Shown: positions 1-8,983 of the stretch, in pieces | How positions within the stretch are numbered: the stretch's first letter is position 1 | Layout: every line of letters starts with the position of its first letter | Origin: Glaciimonas sp. | GTDB lineage: Bacteria > Pseudomonadota > Gammaproteobacteria > Burkholderiales > Burkholderiaceae_D | Length of the DNA stretch: 64,000 nt | Assembly (NCBI GenBank): GCA_012927625.1 | Contig: JABBOV010000024.1 | Span: 283,982 to 347,981, forward strand | Reading direction: 5' to 3' | Made by a program: the position numbers and the translations under genes | Notes under the pieces: generated by a model | Told to the model about the DNA's origin: nothing | Seen by the model: only the letters and a program-made list of their open reading frames with translations | The model's database searches: none

Positions 1-213
1 CGTTGCACTCATTTGATAACTCCTTGCGTTAGTGAATTTCAGCTACAGCCGTGAATAGATATGACTTTTAATTATCTTAATAGTTGCTAAGGTGAGGATT
101 AAGCCGCGCACGGAAACATAGTCTTGGTTCTTATCGTGCACTGCATTCTGGAACTGAAATTGCGTCGACTTGTCCAAAAAACTGATGTCGTCTTTTCTGT
201 GTCTCGTAATTCA

Positions 214-3200
214 ATGCCGGGCTTAACTATGACCGCCAATCTTTTGAAATCACTGCAACGTGTTGTCGACAATCCCAATATGTCGGCACCGGAAGTGCAA
301 TTACTTTCGAATGGCAGATATCACGTGATGGTCACCAACCGGGGCGGCGGCTATAGCCACTGGAAAGATCTCGCGGTGACACGCTGGCGCGAAGATAAGA
401 CTTGCGACAATTGGGGCACTTTTTGCTACCTTCGCGACCTTGCAAGCGGGTATCTCTGGTCAACCACTTATCAGCCGACACTGCGGCGCGCGGACACTTA
501 TGCAGCCGTGTTTTCGGCAGGGCGCGCCACGTTCCGTCGCAGCGATCACGATATCGAAACGCATGCCGACATTGCAGTTTCGCCGCAAGATGACGTCGAA
601 TTGCGCCGCGTGCGTATAGTCAACCGTTCTTCTGTGCGCAAGACGCTCGATGTAGCGAGTTATGCTGAAATTGTGCTCGCGCAGCCTGGCACGGACGCGG
701 CGCATCAGGCATTCAACAAGCTATTTGTCGAAACGGAAATTATCCGGGAGCACCAGGCCATCCTGGGCCATCACCGGCCGCGTGCGCCCGATGATCCGAA
801 TCCCTGGATGTTTCACCTGCTGGTGGCGCACCAGCCAACGGATGGCGCGCTTTCCTACGAGACGGATCGAATGCGTTTCATCGGGCGCGGCCGCACTACG
901 GCTGATCCGCAGGCGATGGACAGCGACGCGCCATTATCGGGAAGCGCAGGCCCCGTGCTCGACCCGATAGCCGCGATTCGCTGTCGGTTCTCGCTCGATC
1001 CGGGGCAAGCCGTCACCGTGGATTTAATCACCGGCATCGGCGAAACACGCGAAGCATGCATTGGGCTGGTTCAGCGATATCAAGACCGGCAGTGTGCGGA
1101 TCATCTTTTTGCTGCGGCGTCTACCTGCAATCGGGCGCTTCGAAACAAGCTCCGCGCCGCGGAGACTGATGTGCACCTGTATGAGCACCTCGCCAGTTCC
1201 ATCCTCTACGCCAGCGGTGCACACCGCGCCGATGCACGTATTCTCGCTAAGAATCAGTTGGGCCAGTCCGGCCTATGGCGGTATGCGATCTCCGGCGATT
1301 TGCCGATCGTGCTGCTACGCATGTCGAACCCGGCAAATATCGAACTGGCACGCCAACTCATACAGGCGCACGCATATTGGCGTCTGAAAGGGCTTGCGGT
1401 GGATCTGGTTATCATCGGCGAGGATCGCGACGGCCACCCACCCTTAAAAGAACAGATCGCGCAATTCATCACTGCCAGCGGCGATGCCGATCAAATTGAC
1501 CGGACCGGCGGCATTTTCGTGCTGGCCGCCGATCAGGTCGAGGATGAAGGCTTCACTCTTTTGCAAGCGGTTGCCCGCGTCATCATCAACGATGACGACG
1601 GCAGCTTGGCGCAGCAGATCGGACGCCACGGATTGGCACCAACGCCGTTAGCGCCGATATGGGAAGCAGCAGTCGTGCGCGATACCGGAAACCGTCCGGC
1701 AGTCATCGAACTGCCGCAGCGCGACTTGATTTTCGGTAACGGATTGGGCGGATTCACACCGGATGGGCGCGAGTATGTCATCACGGTCAGTTCCGCACAG
1801 ATGACACCCACGCCCTGGGTGAATATCCTGGCAAACCCGTCATTCGGCACCCTGATCACGGAGAGCGGCAGCGCCCATACATGGAGCGAGAACGCGCACG
1901 AATTCCGTCTCACGCCGTGGTCGAACGATCCGGTAAGCGACGCCAATACCGAAGCGTATTACTTGCGTGACGAGGAAAGCGGCCATTTCTGGTCGCCCAC
2001 GCTGCTGCCTAGTGGCGGCGCCACGCCGTATGTCACTCGGCATGGCTTTGGCTACAGCGTTTTCGAACACAGCGAGGAGGGCATCGACTCCGAATTGTGC
2101 GTGTATGTGGCGATCGATGCGCCGGTCAAGTTCGCCAGATTAAAGCTGCGCAACCGGTCAGGACGCGCACGCCACCTTTCCGTGACCGGCTACGTGGAAT
2201 GGGTGCTGGGCGACGAGAATACAAAAACGCGTATGCACGTGATCACCAGTATCGATGCCGGCAGCGGCGCGTTGTTTGCGCGCAATGCCTACAACACGGC
2301 GTTTTCCGGGCGCACTGCGTTTTTTGATGTAGATGCCGATGTAGATGCCGATGATACGGCCGAGCGAAGCGTGTGTGGCGATCGTGAAACGTTCCTCGGA
2401 CGCAACGGCACTTTGCGCCATCCTGCCGCGCTGGCGCTGATGCAGCCGCGACTGGATGGCACGGTGGGGGCGGGGCTGGACCCGTGCGCCGCACTCCGAA
2501 TACCGTTTGCGTTGGCCGATGGGCAGACTCGCGAGATCGTATTTCGGCTGGGGGCCGGAGAGAACGCCGAGGCAGCGCGCGATTTGGTGCAGCGCTCGCG
2601 TGGTGCCACGGCCGCACACCATGCGTTTTCTGCCGTGAAGCAATACTGGAAAGACACGCTGGGAACCGTGCAAGTCAAAACGCCGGACCGGTCTCTGGAC
2701 GTGCTGACCAACGGCTGGCTCGTGTACCAGGTTCTGGCGTGCCGGCTATGGGGACGCACCGCGTTCTATCAAGCGAGCGGCGCTTTTGGCTTTCGCGATC
2801 AGCTGCAAGACGTGATGTCGCTGGTCCACGCCGCTCCGGCTCTGGTGCGCGCGCATGTGCTGCTCTGTGCGTCGCGCCAGTTTCCCGAAGGCGACGTCCA
2901 GCACTGGTGGCATCCGCCGGCAGGGCGCGGGGTGCGCACTCATTGTTCGGATGATTACCTGTGGTTGCCGCTGGCGACGTGCCGCTACGTACTGTCCAGC
3001 GGCGACATCGGCGTGCTCGATGCGCCTGTTCATTTCCTCGAAGGCAGTGCGTTGAAGGCCGAAGACGAGTCTTGCTACGAACTTCCCAAGCAGTCGCAAC
3101 AGCAGGCCAGCTTGTACGACCACTGTGTGCGGGCCATCCAGAGGGGCTTGCGTTTCGGCGCGCACGGCTTGCCGCTGATGGGTTCGGGCGACTGGAACGA

Positions 3201-4143
3201 TGGCATGAATCTGGTGGGCGCGGGAGGCAAGGGCGAAAGCGTCTGGCTCGGTTTTTTCCTGTGCACGGTGTTGACGAAATTCAGTGAACTCGCGCAGCGG
3301 CATAACGATCCGTCATTTGCCGAGCGCTGCCTGCACGAGTCGGCCCGACTGCGCGACGCCATCGAGCGCAGCAGTTGGGATGGCGACTGGTATCAACGCG
3401 CATGGTTTGATGATGGTTCGGTATTGGGCTCCGCAAAAAATTCCGAATGCCGAATCGATTCGATTGCGCAGAGTTGGGCGGTTCTGTCCGGCGCGGGCGA
3501 TGCGCAGCGCGCGCGCCAGGCAATGGACGCTGTCGACAGAGAGCTCGTGCACAGCGAAGGGGCATTGATCCAATTGCTGAATCCACCGTTCGACCAGTTC
3601 GAACCCAATCCCGGTTACATCAAAGGATATCTGCGTGGCGTGCGCGAGAACGGCGGCCAATATACCCATGCGGCGGTCTGGGCCGCGATGGCATTCGCAG
3701 CCTTGGGCAACGCTGAGCGCGCCTGGGAACTGTTCGAGATGATCAATCCGATCAATCATGCAGCCTCGGCGGAGGCGATTGCGGTTTATAAGACGGAGCC
3801 GTACGTGCTGGCGTCGGATGTCTATGCACTTGCGCCGCACGTCGGGCGCGGCGGTTGGACGTGGTATACCGGCTCGGCCGGCTGGATGTACCAATTTATC
3901 GTTGAGTCGCTCCTGGGTCTGCGGCGCGAAGCAGACCAATTGCATTTTGCGCCGTGCGTGCCTGCCCACTGGAAGTCGTTCGAGGTGATCTACCGCTATC
4001 GAAAGACGACTTATCACATTACCGTGCTGCCGCACGCCACGACGGATAAGGCGAGATTGACAATCGATGGCGTCGAGCGGCCCGGCTCGATTATTGCGCT
4101 GGTGGATGACCAGCAACCACATTCAGTCGAGGTTATGGTTTGA
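214..4143 (+). CDS. GH94 half of cyclic beta-1,2-glucan synthase (NdvB C-terminal-like)
   Basis: The protein (1309 aa from ATG 214) matches only the C-terminal half of NdvB/ChvB. That half has a duplicated carbohydrate-binding region followed by a GH94 phosphorylase-type catalytic barrel. The first copy carries LLSNGRYHVMVTNRGGGYSH, the second lies at about residues 505-800, and the catalytic domain holds GSGDWNDGMN near residue 990, where GH94 enzymes have their acid Asp. The GT84 and cyclisation domains of full NdvB (about 2800 aa) are missing. An in-frame stop at 100-102 shows they do not lie just upstream. The start is uncertain: TTG 124, ATG 214 and ATG 229 are in frame and none has a clear ribosome site. 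It may be a stand-alone beta-1,2-glucan phosphorylase or hydrolase-like enzyme, or a 5'-truncated synthase. The nearby GH144-like gene supports a beta-glucan role. Confidence 0.8.
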   Translation: MPGLTMTANLLKSLQRVVDNPNMSAPEVQLLSNGRYHVMVTNRGGGYSHWKDLAVTRWREDKTCDNWGTFCYLRDLASGYLWSTTYQPTLRRADTYAAVFSAGRATFRRSDHDIETHADIAVSPQDDVELRRVRIVNRSSVRKTLDVASYAEIVLAQPGTDAAHQAFNKLFVETEIIREHQAILGHHRPRAPDDPNPWMFHLLVAHQPTDGALSYETDRMRFIGRGRTTADPQAMDSDAPLSGSAGPVLDPIAAIRCRFSLDPGQAVTVDLITGIGETREACIGLVQRYQDRQCADHLFAAASTCNRALRNKLRAAETDVHLYEHLASSILYASGAHRADARILAKNQLGQSGLWRYAISGDLPIVLLRMSNPANIELARQLIQAHAYWRLKGLAVDLVIIGEDRDGHPPLKEQIAQFITASGDADQIDRTGGIFVLAADQVEDEGFTLLQAVARVIINDDDGSLAQQIGRHGLAPTPLAPIWEAAVVRDTGNRPAVIELPQRDLIFGNGLGGFTPDGREYVITVSSAQMTPTPWVNILANPSFGTLITESGSAHTWSENAHEFRLTPWSNDPVSDANTEAYYLRDEESGHFWSPTLLPSGGATPYVTRHGFGYSVFEHSEEGIDSELCVYVAIDAPVKFARLKLRNRSGRARHLSVTGYVEWVLGDENTKTRMHVITSIDAGSGALFARNAYNTAFSGRTAFFDVDADVDADDTAERSVCGDRETFLGRNGTLRHPAALALMQPRLDGTVGAGLDPCAALRIPFALADGQTREIVFRLGAGENAEAARDLVQRSRGATAAHHAFSAVKQYWKDTLGTVQVKTPDRSLDVLTNGWLVYQVLACRLWGRTAFYQASGAFGFRDQLQDVMSLVHAAPALVRAHVLLCASRQFPEGDVQHWWHPPAGRGVRTHCSDDYLWLPLATCRYVLSSGDIGVLDAPVHFLEGSALKAEDESCYELPKQSQQQASLYDHCVRAIQRGLRFGAHGLPLMGSGDWNDGMNLVGAGGKGESVWLGFFLCTVLTKFSELAQRHNDPSFAERCLHESARLRDAIERSSWDGDWYQRAWFDDGSVLGSAKNSECRIDSIAQSWAVLSGAGDAQRARQAMDAVDRELVHSEGALIQLLNPPFDQFEPNPGYIKGYLRGVRENGGQYTHAAVWAAMAFAALGNAERAWELFEMINPINHAASAEAIAVYKTEPYVLASDVYALAPHVGRGGWTWYTGSAGWMYQFIVESLLGLRREADQLHFAPCVPAHWKSFEVIYRYRKTTYHITVLPHATTDKARLTIDGVERPGSIIALVDDQQPHSVEVMV

Positions 4144-4178
4144 TTAACTGTTCAGCCCGCTAGGTGAGGACTGTTTGG

Positions 4179-4218
4179 TCCCCTCTCCCACTTGTGGGAG
4201 AGGGTTAGGGAGAGGGTC
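4179..4218 (+). repeat. REP-like palindrome, first of an inverted pair
   Basis: CCCTCTCCC and GGGAGAGGG form a stem around a short loop, followed by a further GGGAGAGGGT. It sits inside the terminal-repeat element at 4145-4362 and is mirrored by the copy at 4298-4337. It could act as a transcript-stabilising hairpin after the GH94 gene. Confidence 0.65.
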
Positions 4219-4297
4219 TTAGCAAACATTCCGGCCGCATTATGTGGCAATGGAATCAAGGTTGAGCCTTGTTTTGACCACCTTGCCTATTGCGAGC

Positions 4298-4337
4298 ACC
4301 CTCTCCCCGGCCCTCTCCCGCGAGCGGGAGAGGGGGG
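4298..4337 (-). repeat. REP-like palindrome, second of an inverted pair
   Basis: Opposite orientation to the 4179 copy: ACCCTCTCCCC is followed by CCCTCTCCCG-CGA-GCGGGAGAGGG, a strong hairpin. The two copies make a BIME-like arrangement about 80 bp apart. Confidence 0.65.
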
Positions 4338-4381
4338 CTACCCATAGCGGGGTGAATAGTAACTTGTTTTATTAAATATAT

Positions 4382-4451
4382 GGAGTATGGAAATTTTCAT
4401 GGCATCGTCAGCATATATTTATGCGTATATAAAATATACTGAGACCAGTAG
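4382..4451 (+). repeat. AT-rich 70-bp intergenic repeat, copy 1 of 8
   Basis: Begins GGAGTAT, has CAGCAT at offset 28 and AAATATAC near offset 51, and ends CCAGTAG. These blocks stand at the same offsets in seven other copies in this window. It lies upstream of gnd. Confidence 0.7.
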
Positions 4452-4536
4452 TTGGTGTTCATCCAACGTGTATTGCAGCGTGGGTGCTGCTGCAAGGTCC
4501 CAATGTCCAAGTGTCATTTAAGCAAGGAGGTTCAAG

Positions 4537-5571
4537 ATGCAGATCGGCATGATTGGATTGGGGCGCATGGGCACCCGTATGGTGCAACGCCTGACGAAGG
4601 GCGGTCACGAGTGCGTGGTCTATGACGTGCGGGCAGAGGCCGTCAAGGCCGTCCTGCATCCCGGCGTCGTCGGGGCGTCTTCCCTTGAAGACCTGGTGGC
4701 CAAGCTACGCAAGCCCAGCGCGATCTGGTTGATGGTGCCCGCAGCTACGGTTGATGAAGGTCTGGCGATGCTGGCGCCGCTACTCGACGCCGGCGACATC
4801 ATTATTGATGGCGGCAACTCCTACTACCACGACGATATCCGGCGCGGTACTGAAATGAAAACGCGCGGGATCCATTACGTGGACGTCGGAACGAGCGGTG
4901 GCGTCGCGGGGCTGGAGCATGGCTATTGCCTGATGATCGGTGGCGAAAAAGAAGTCGTTCAACATCTGGCCCCGATCTTTACCACACTCGCTCCAGGTGT
5001 CGACGCGGCGCCACTCACGGCCGGCCGGGAAAAGTCTGACAGTACCGCCGAACAGGGCTACTTGCACTGCGGTCCACAAGGGGCTGGGCATTTCGTCAAG
5101 ATGGTTCATAACGGCATCGAATACGGGATCATGGCCGCGTATGCCGAAGGGTTGAACATTCTCCGGAACGCCAACGTCGGGAAGCAGAAAAACGATGCGG
5201 ACGCCGAAACGACACCGCTGCGCAATCCGGAATATTATCAATATGAATTGGATCTGCCCGAGATCACGGAACTCTGGCGGCGCGGCAGCGTAATCGGCTC
5301 GTGGTTGCTCGATCTCACCGCCAGCGCGCTTCTGAGTGACCCGAAGCTGGAAAATTACGTGGGCCGAGTGTCGGATTCAGGAGAAGGGCGGTGGACGATT
5401 ATGGCGGCTATCGACGAAGCCGTACCAGTACCCGTCCTGAGTGCTGCGCTTTATGAACGCTTCACCTCACGCGGTGAGGCCGATTTTGCCGACAAGGTAT
5501 TGTCAGCCATGCGGCACGGATTCGGCGGCCATCTGGAAAAGGCCGTCAGGCAGAAAGGGGATGGACGATGA
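4537..5571 (+). CDS. gnd: 6-phosphogluconate dehydrogenase, decarboxylating (short NAD-type)
   Basis: Oxidatively decarboxylates 6-phosphogluconate to ribulose 5-phosphate in the cytosolic pentose phosphate pathway. The 344-aa protein is of the short GndA type rather than the 470-aa E. coli type. It has the Rossmann motif GLGRMG (residues 7-12), the substrate loop GTSGGVAG (about 118-125) and the catalytic helix KMVHNG with Lys188. A strong AAGGAGG ribosome site precedes the ATG. It heads an operon in which every junction overlaps; zwf begins within its stop region at an ATGA. Placing gnd, zwf and tal together suggests a dedicated sugar-oxidation and NAD(P)H-generating unit. Confidence 0.93.
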   Translation: MQIGMIGLGRMGTRMVQRLTKGGHECVVYDVRAEAVKAVLHPGVVGASSLEDLVAKLRKPSAIWLMVPAATVDEGLAMLAPLLDAGDIIIDGGNSYYHDDIRRGTEMKTRGIHYVDVGTSGGVAGLEHGYCLMIGGEKEVVQHLAPIFTTLAPGVDAAPLTAGREKSDSTAEQGYLHCGPQGAGHFVKMVHNGIEYGIMAAYAEGLNILRNANVGKQKNDADAETTPLRNPEYYQYELDLPEITELWRRGSVIGSWLLDLTASALLSDPKLENYVGRVSDSGEGRWTIMAAIDEAVPVPVLSAALYERFTSRGEADFADKVLSAMRHGFGGHLEKAVRQKGDGR

Positions 5572-6956
5572 CGGCATCCCATTCCGACGCCTTTGTTTTC
5601 TTCGGCGCCACAGGGGACCTGGCCTACAAGAAGATATTCCCGGCGCTGCAGGCAATGATCAAGCACGGCCATCTCGATCTGCCGATCATCGGGGTGGCGA
5701 AATCCGGCTGGAATCTCGATCAATTCCGGGACCGCGCGCGCGACAGCCTGGAGAAGCATGGCGGTTTGGATGCCGATGCATTTGCGAAACTCGCGGCCCG
5801 GCTCCATTACATCAGTGGCGATTACCAGGACGACGCGACGTATGCACAACTGCGCCGGGCATTGGGCGACGCGGTACGGCCGCTGCACTATCTGGCGATT
5901 CCGCCAAGCATGTTCGAATCCGTCACACAAGGGCTCGCCAAATCCGGCTGCGCCCGGGATGCCCGGGTAATTGTCGAAAAGCCTTTTGGCCGCGATCTTG
6001 CTTCGGCGCAAGCACTCAATCGCACGCTGCTTACATCCTTTGCCGAGGACGCTATTTTTCGCATCGATCATTATCTCGCCAAGGAAGCGGTCGAAAACCT
6101 GATTTACTTCCGGTTTGCCAACACCTTCATTGAGCCGGTCTGGCACCGCGACTATGTTGCAAGTGTGCAGATCACCATGGCCGAGCAATTCGGCGTGCAG
6201 GGGCGGGGCGCTTTCTATGAGGAAGTAGGTGCGATACGCGACGTGGTACAGAATCACATGCTGCAAGTGATGACGCTGCTCACGATGGAAATTCCGCTGG
6301 ATGGCGGCCCGGATGCAATACGTGACGAAAAGCTGCGAGTCTTATGCGCGATGCGCCCGCTAGTGCCGGCGGAGGTCGTGCGAGGTCAGTTCCGCGATTA
6401 TCACGACGAGGCCGGCGTGTCGCCCGATTCGCAGGTCGAGACGTTCGCGGCGCTGCGATTGCATATCGACAATACGCGCTGGGCAGGGGTACCTTTCTAT
6501 ATCCGCGCCGGCAAGCAATTACCGGTCACCTGCACCGAAGTGATGATCGAACTCAAACCACCGTCACACGCAGTATTCGATGCTGACAGCTCCGGCCAGT
6601 TGAATTATTTCCGTTTCCGGCTCAGCCCGGATGTTTTGATTACGGTCGGCGCCCGGACCAAAGTTCCCGGGGAGTCGATGGTCGGCGCAGCCACGGAGCT
6701 TATTGCGCATCACCATCCCTGCGATGAAATGACGCCCTATGAACGCCTGCTTGGCGATGCCCTGCACGGAGACGCTAGCTTGTTTGCACGTGGCGACACG
6801 GTCGAAGCAGCCTGGCGCGTGGTGGACCCCATCCTCGGCAACGCCGTGCCGGTTGCCGCTTACGAACCGGATACCTGGGGACCGCCTGCAGCCTGGCAGA
6901 TCATGGCTGGCGACGATCAATGGCACAACCCAGCATTGGAGGAAACGTCCCCATGA
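5568..6956 (+). CDS. zwf: Glucose-6-phosphate 1-dehydrogenase
   Basis: Catalyses the first oxidative step of the pentose phosphate pathway, from glucose 6-phosphate to 6-phosphogluconolactone. The 462-aa protein has the nucleotide-binding [10 protein letters not shown] near residue 13 and the family signature RIDHYLAK at 165-172. The usual Gly of RIDHYLGK is Ala here. It is slightly shorter than the common 480-500 aa. It starts at the ATGA overlap with gnd and overlaps the next gene in the same way, so translation is probably coupled. No 6-phosphogluconolactonase gene is seen in the operon. Confidence 0.93.
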   Translation: MTASHSDAFVFFGATGDLAYKKIFPALQAMIKHGHLDLPIIGVAKSGWNLDQFRDRARDSLEKHGGLDADAFAKLAARLHYISGDYQDDATYAQLRRALGDAVRPLHYLAIPPSMFESVTQGLAKSGCARDARVIVEKPFGRDLASAQALNRTLLTSFAEDAIFRIDHYLAKEAVENLIYFRFANTFIEPVWHRDYVASVQITMAEQFGVQGRGAFYEEVGAIRDVVQNHMLQVMTLLTMEIPLDGGPDAIRDEKLRVLCAMRPLVPAEVVRGQFRDYHDEAGVSPDSQVETFAALRLHIDNTRWAGVPFYIRAGKQLPVTCTEVMIELKPPSHAVFDADSSGQLNYFRFRLSPDVLITVGARTKVPGESMVGAATELIAHHHPCDEMTPYERLLGDALHGDASLFARGDTVEAAWRVVDPILGNAVPVAAYEPDTWGPPAAWQIMAGDDQWHNPALEETSP

Positions 6957-7663
6957 AAACGCGCAATGAGATCGTTTTCCTGCTTGACTGCGATAACACG
7001 CTGCTCGACAACGATTGCGTGCTGAAGGATCTTCAGATCCATCTCGAGCGTGAATTCGGCGCCGCGAACCGGGACCGCTACTGGCAAATTTTCGAGGCGT
7101 TGCGCGCCGAACTTGGATATGCGGATTACCTGGGCGCATTGCAACGCTACCGAGCCGACGCGATGAATGATCCGCGCTTGCTGCAAATGTCCGCGTTTCT
7201 GGTGGACTATCCATTTGCCGACCGCTTGTATCCGGGCGCGCTCGACGTCATCGAACATCTTGGCGCATGGGGGCCGACGGTTATCCTGTCGGACGGCGAT
7301 GTAGTCTTTCAGCCGCTAAAAATCGAGCGCTCGGGGTTATGGGATGCGGTCGATGGTCGCGTGTTGATCTATATTCATAAAGAAAAAATGCTCGATGACG
7401 TCGAGCAACGCTACCCGGCCCGTCATTACGTAATGGTCGATGACAAGCTGCGCATCCTGGCGGCAATGAAGAACATTCTGGAAGAGCGGCTGGCGACCGT
7501 CTTTCCGCGCCAGGGGCACTACGCCTTCGACCCGCACAACATGGCCACTTATCCAGCCGCTGATCTGACGGTCGAGCGTATCGGCGATTTGATTAATTAC
7601 GACTTGCCGGCCCTGCTGGGTGCCGCCCGCGCAAGTCATACTGATAAGAGGTCACCATCATGA
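6953..7663 (+). CDS. HAD-family hydrolase
   Basis: A 236-aa haloacid-dehalogenase-type phosphatase. Motif I is DCDNT with nucleophile Asp12 and Asp14, a Ser-Asp motif II-like LSDGD follows, and VDDK near residue 163 is the acidic motif IV. The start at 6953 is chosen because it overlaps the zwf stop in an ATGA and follows GGAGGAA; an in-frame upstream ATG at 6920 lacks both. Its substrate cannot be read from sequence. Position between zwf and tal suggests a sugar phosphate or its by-product. An unrelated housekeeping phosphatase role is possible. Confidence 0.8.
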   Translation: MKTRNEIVFLLDCDNTLLDNDCVLKDLQIHLEREFGAANRDRYWQIFEALRAELGYADYLGALQRYRADAMNDPRLLQMSAFLVDYPFADRLYPGALDVIEHLGAWGPTVILSDGDVVFQPLKIERSGLWDAVDGRVLIYIHKEKMLDDVEQRYPARHYVMVDDKLRILAAMKNILEERLATVFPRQGHYAFDPHNMATYPAADLTVERIGDLINYDLPALLGAARASHTDKRSPS

Positions 7664-8766
7664 ATGCCAATGATCATCTGCATGAACTCGGTCAAAGTCT
7701 GTGGCTCGACAACATCACGCGCGGACTGCTGGTAAGCGGCACATTGCAGCGCTATCTGCGCGACTTCGCCGTCACCGGCCTGACTTCGAACCCGACGATC
7801 TTCGATCTCGCGATTCGAAATACGAATTTCTACGATGCGGCGATTCAAGCCAAGGTCGCCGAAGGAAAATCAGGCGAGGCCCTGTTTTTCGAGCTGGCGC
7901 TGGAAGACCTGACGCAGGCCGCCGATCTGTTTCGCCCTATCCACGAAGCGACAGCCGGCGTCGATGGCTGGGTTTCGCTCGAAGTGTCGCCGTTGCTGGC
8001 GAACGATGCGGCGGGCACGGTGCGCGAAGCCGCGCAACTCCATGCACGTGCGCAACGGGCCAATCTGTTCATCAAGATTCCGGGCACGCCGGCTGGCATC
8101 ACTGCGATTGAGGAATCGATCTTCGCCGGTGTGCCGGTTAACGTGACGCTGCTATTCTCTCGCGAGCAATACCTGGCGGCTGCTGCTGCCTACATGCGCG
8201 GCATCGAGCGACGCATCGCAGCCGGGCTTGATCCAAAAGTCGACTCGGTTGCCTCGATTTTCGTCAGCCGCTGGGATGTGGCCGTCAAGGACAAGGTTCC
8301 CGCAGCACTTGCCAATCATCTTGGCATCGCCATCGCGCGGCGCACCTACCGGGCCTATCGCGAACTATTGGTCTCGCCGCGCTGGCGCAAGCTCGCAGAC
8401 GCCGGTGTCCGGGAGCAACGTCTGCTGTGGGGCAGTACCGGTACCAAAGACCCTGCTGCACCAGATACGCTCTATCTGGAGGCGCTCGCCGCACCCAACA
8501 CCATCAACACCATTCCCGAAAAGACGCTGCTTGCTTTCGCCGATCACGGCACGGTGAACGGCAGTATGCCGGCGGACGGTGGCGATGCGGAAAAAGTACT
8601 CGCGGCCTTTGCGCAGGCCGGTGTGGACGAGACAGCACTGGCCACTCAGTTGCAGCGTGAGGGCGTCGAATCTTTCAGCAAGTCCTGGAACGATTTGATG
8701 GCGCTGATTGCCAGCAAGAGCGCAACGCTTGTGAAAAGCGAATCCGGCGCTGGTGCGCGATCATGA
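7660..8766 (+). CDS. tal: Transaldolase
   Basis: Transfers a dihydroxyacetone unit between sugar phosphates in the non-oxidative pentose phosphate pathway. The 368-aa length fits the longer TalB-like/mycobacterial-type enzymes. TSNPTIF at residues 42-48 is the family N-terminal signature, and Lys139 in FIKIPGTPAG is the Schiff-base lysine. It overlaps the HAD gene by ATGA and is followed, again by ATGA, by a 27-codon frame. It completes the gnd-zwf-tal set. Confidence 0.93.
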   Translation: MNANDHLHELGQSLWLDNITRGLLVSGTLQRYLRDFAVTGLTSNPTIFDLAIRNTNFYDAAIQAKVAEGKSGEALFFELALEDLTQAADLFRPIHEATAGVDGWVSLEVSPLLANDAAGTVREAAQLHARAQRANLFIKIPGTPAGITAIEESIFAGVPVNVTLLFSREQYLAAAAAYMRGIERRIAAGLDPKVDSVASIFVSRWDVAVKDKVPAALANHLGIAIARRTYRAYRELLVSPRWRKLADAGVREQRLLWGSTGTKDPAAPDTLYLEALAAPNTINTIPEKTLLAFADHGTVNGSMPADGGDAEKVLAAFAQAGVDETALATQLQREGVESFSKSWNDLMALIASKSATLVKSESGAGARS

Positions 8767-8846
8767 ATGACTCGGCCACCACGCCCACAGCCCACCTCAA
8801 CGCATTAATCCGGCGCTACCGCCGGCTCCGGGAGAGACAATCATGA
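8763..8846 (+). CDS. 27-aa translationally coupled small ORF
   Basis: A 27-codon frame begins at an ATGA overlap with the tal stop and ends at another ATGA with the next truncated frame. It is Arg-rich near its end (IRRYRRLRER). I do not recognise it. It may be a real leader-type peptide, or the fused ends of a gene lost by internal deletion, since intact relatives of such operons usually carry a larger gene between tal and the IolC-like gene. Confidence 0.35.
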   Translation: MNDSATTPTAHLNALIRRYRRLRERQS

Positions 8847-8932
8847 ACCTGGGCTATTCCACACCGCTTTATCTGTTGCCGTTCGATCATCGCCAATCCT
8901 ACGTAGCCGGCATGTTCCATTTCTGTGTCTGA
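8843..8932 (+). pseudogene. Truncated IolC/DUF2090-like aldolase N-terminus
   Basis: Only 29 codons remain. They read PLYLLPFDHRQSYVAGMF, which resembles the start of the DUF2090/IolC-type sugar-phosphate aldolase family (normally about 300 aa). The frame then stops at 8930-8932, 51 bp from the cadA stop codon. The preceding ATGA overlap shows it was the last gene of the gnd-zwf-HAD-tal operon. Loss of the rest probably accompanied arrival of the cad segment. The family assignment rests on a short match. Confidence 0.5.
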
Positions 8933-8983
8933 CGCCCGGTTAAGGATGTAGCTTAGCTTGACGAAATCACCGGTCAGTTGAGT

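Larger units (their letters stand above)
4145..4362. repeat. Short element with terminal inverted repeats (copy 1)
   Basis: About 218 bp bounded by imperfect inverted ends: TAACTGTTCAGCCCGCT at the left, and a right end whose complement is TTACTATTCACCCCGCT (14 of 17 match). The left end differs by one base from the right end of the element at 15301-15465. It starts one base after the GH94 stop codon and has no coding capacity. It looks like a MITE-type non-autonomous element. Confidence 0.6.

Noticed and set aside
3313..4122. 269-codon minus-strand frame opposite the GH94 gene
   Set aside because: Antisense of a well-matched catalytic domain, with no ribosome site or homology.
4179..4337. 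CRISPR-like repeated CCCTCTCCC units
   Set aside because: Only two copies in inverted orientation with hairpins; they are REP-type palindromes, not a spaced direct-repeat array.
8909..8938. Possible second Tn3-type end (TTCTGTGTCTGACGCCC)
   Set aside because: It has the same orientation as the 11928 end, not the inverse, needs a 6-base gap to align, and partly overlaps the IolC-like coding match. Chance similarity is more likely.
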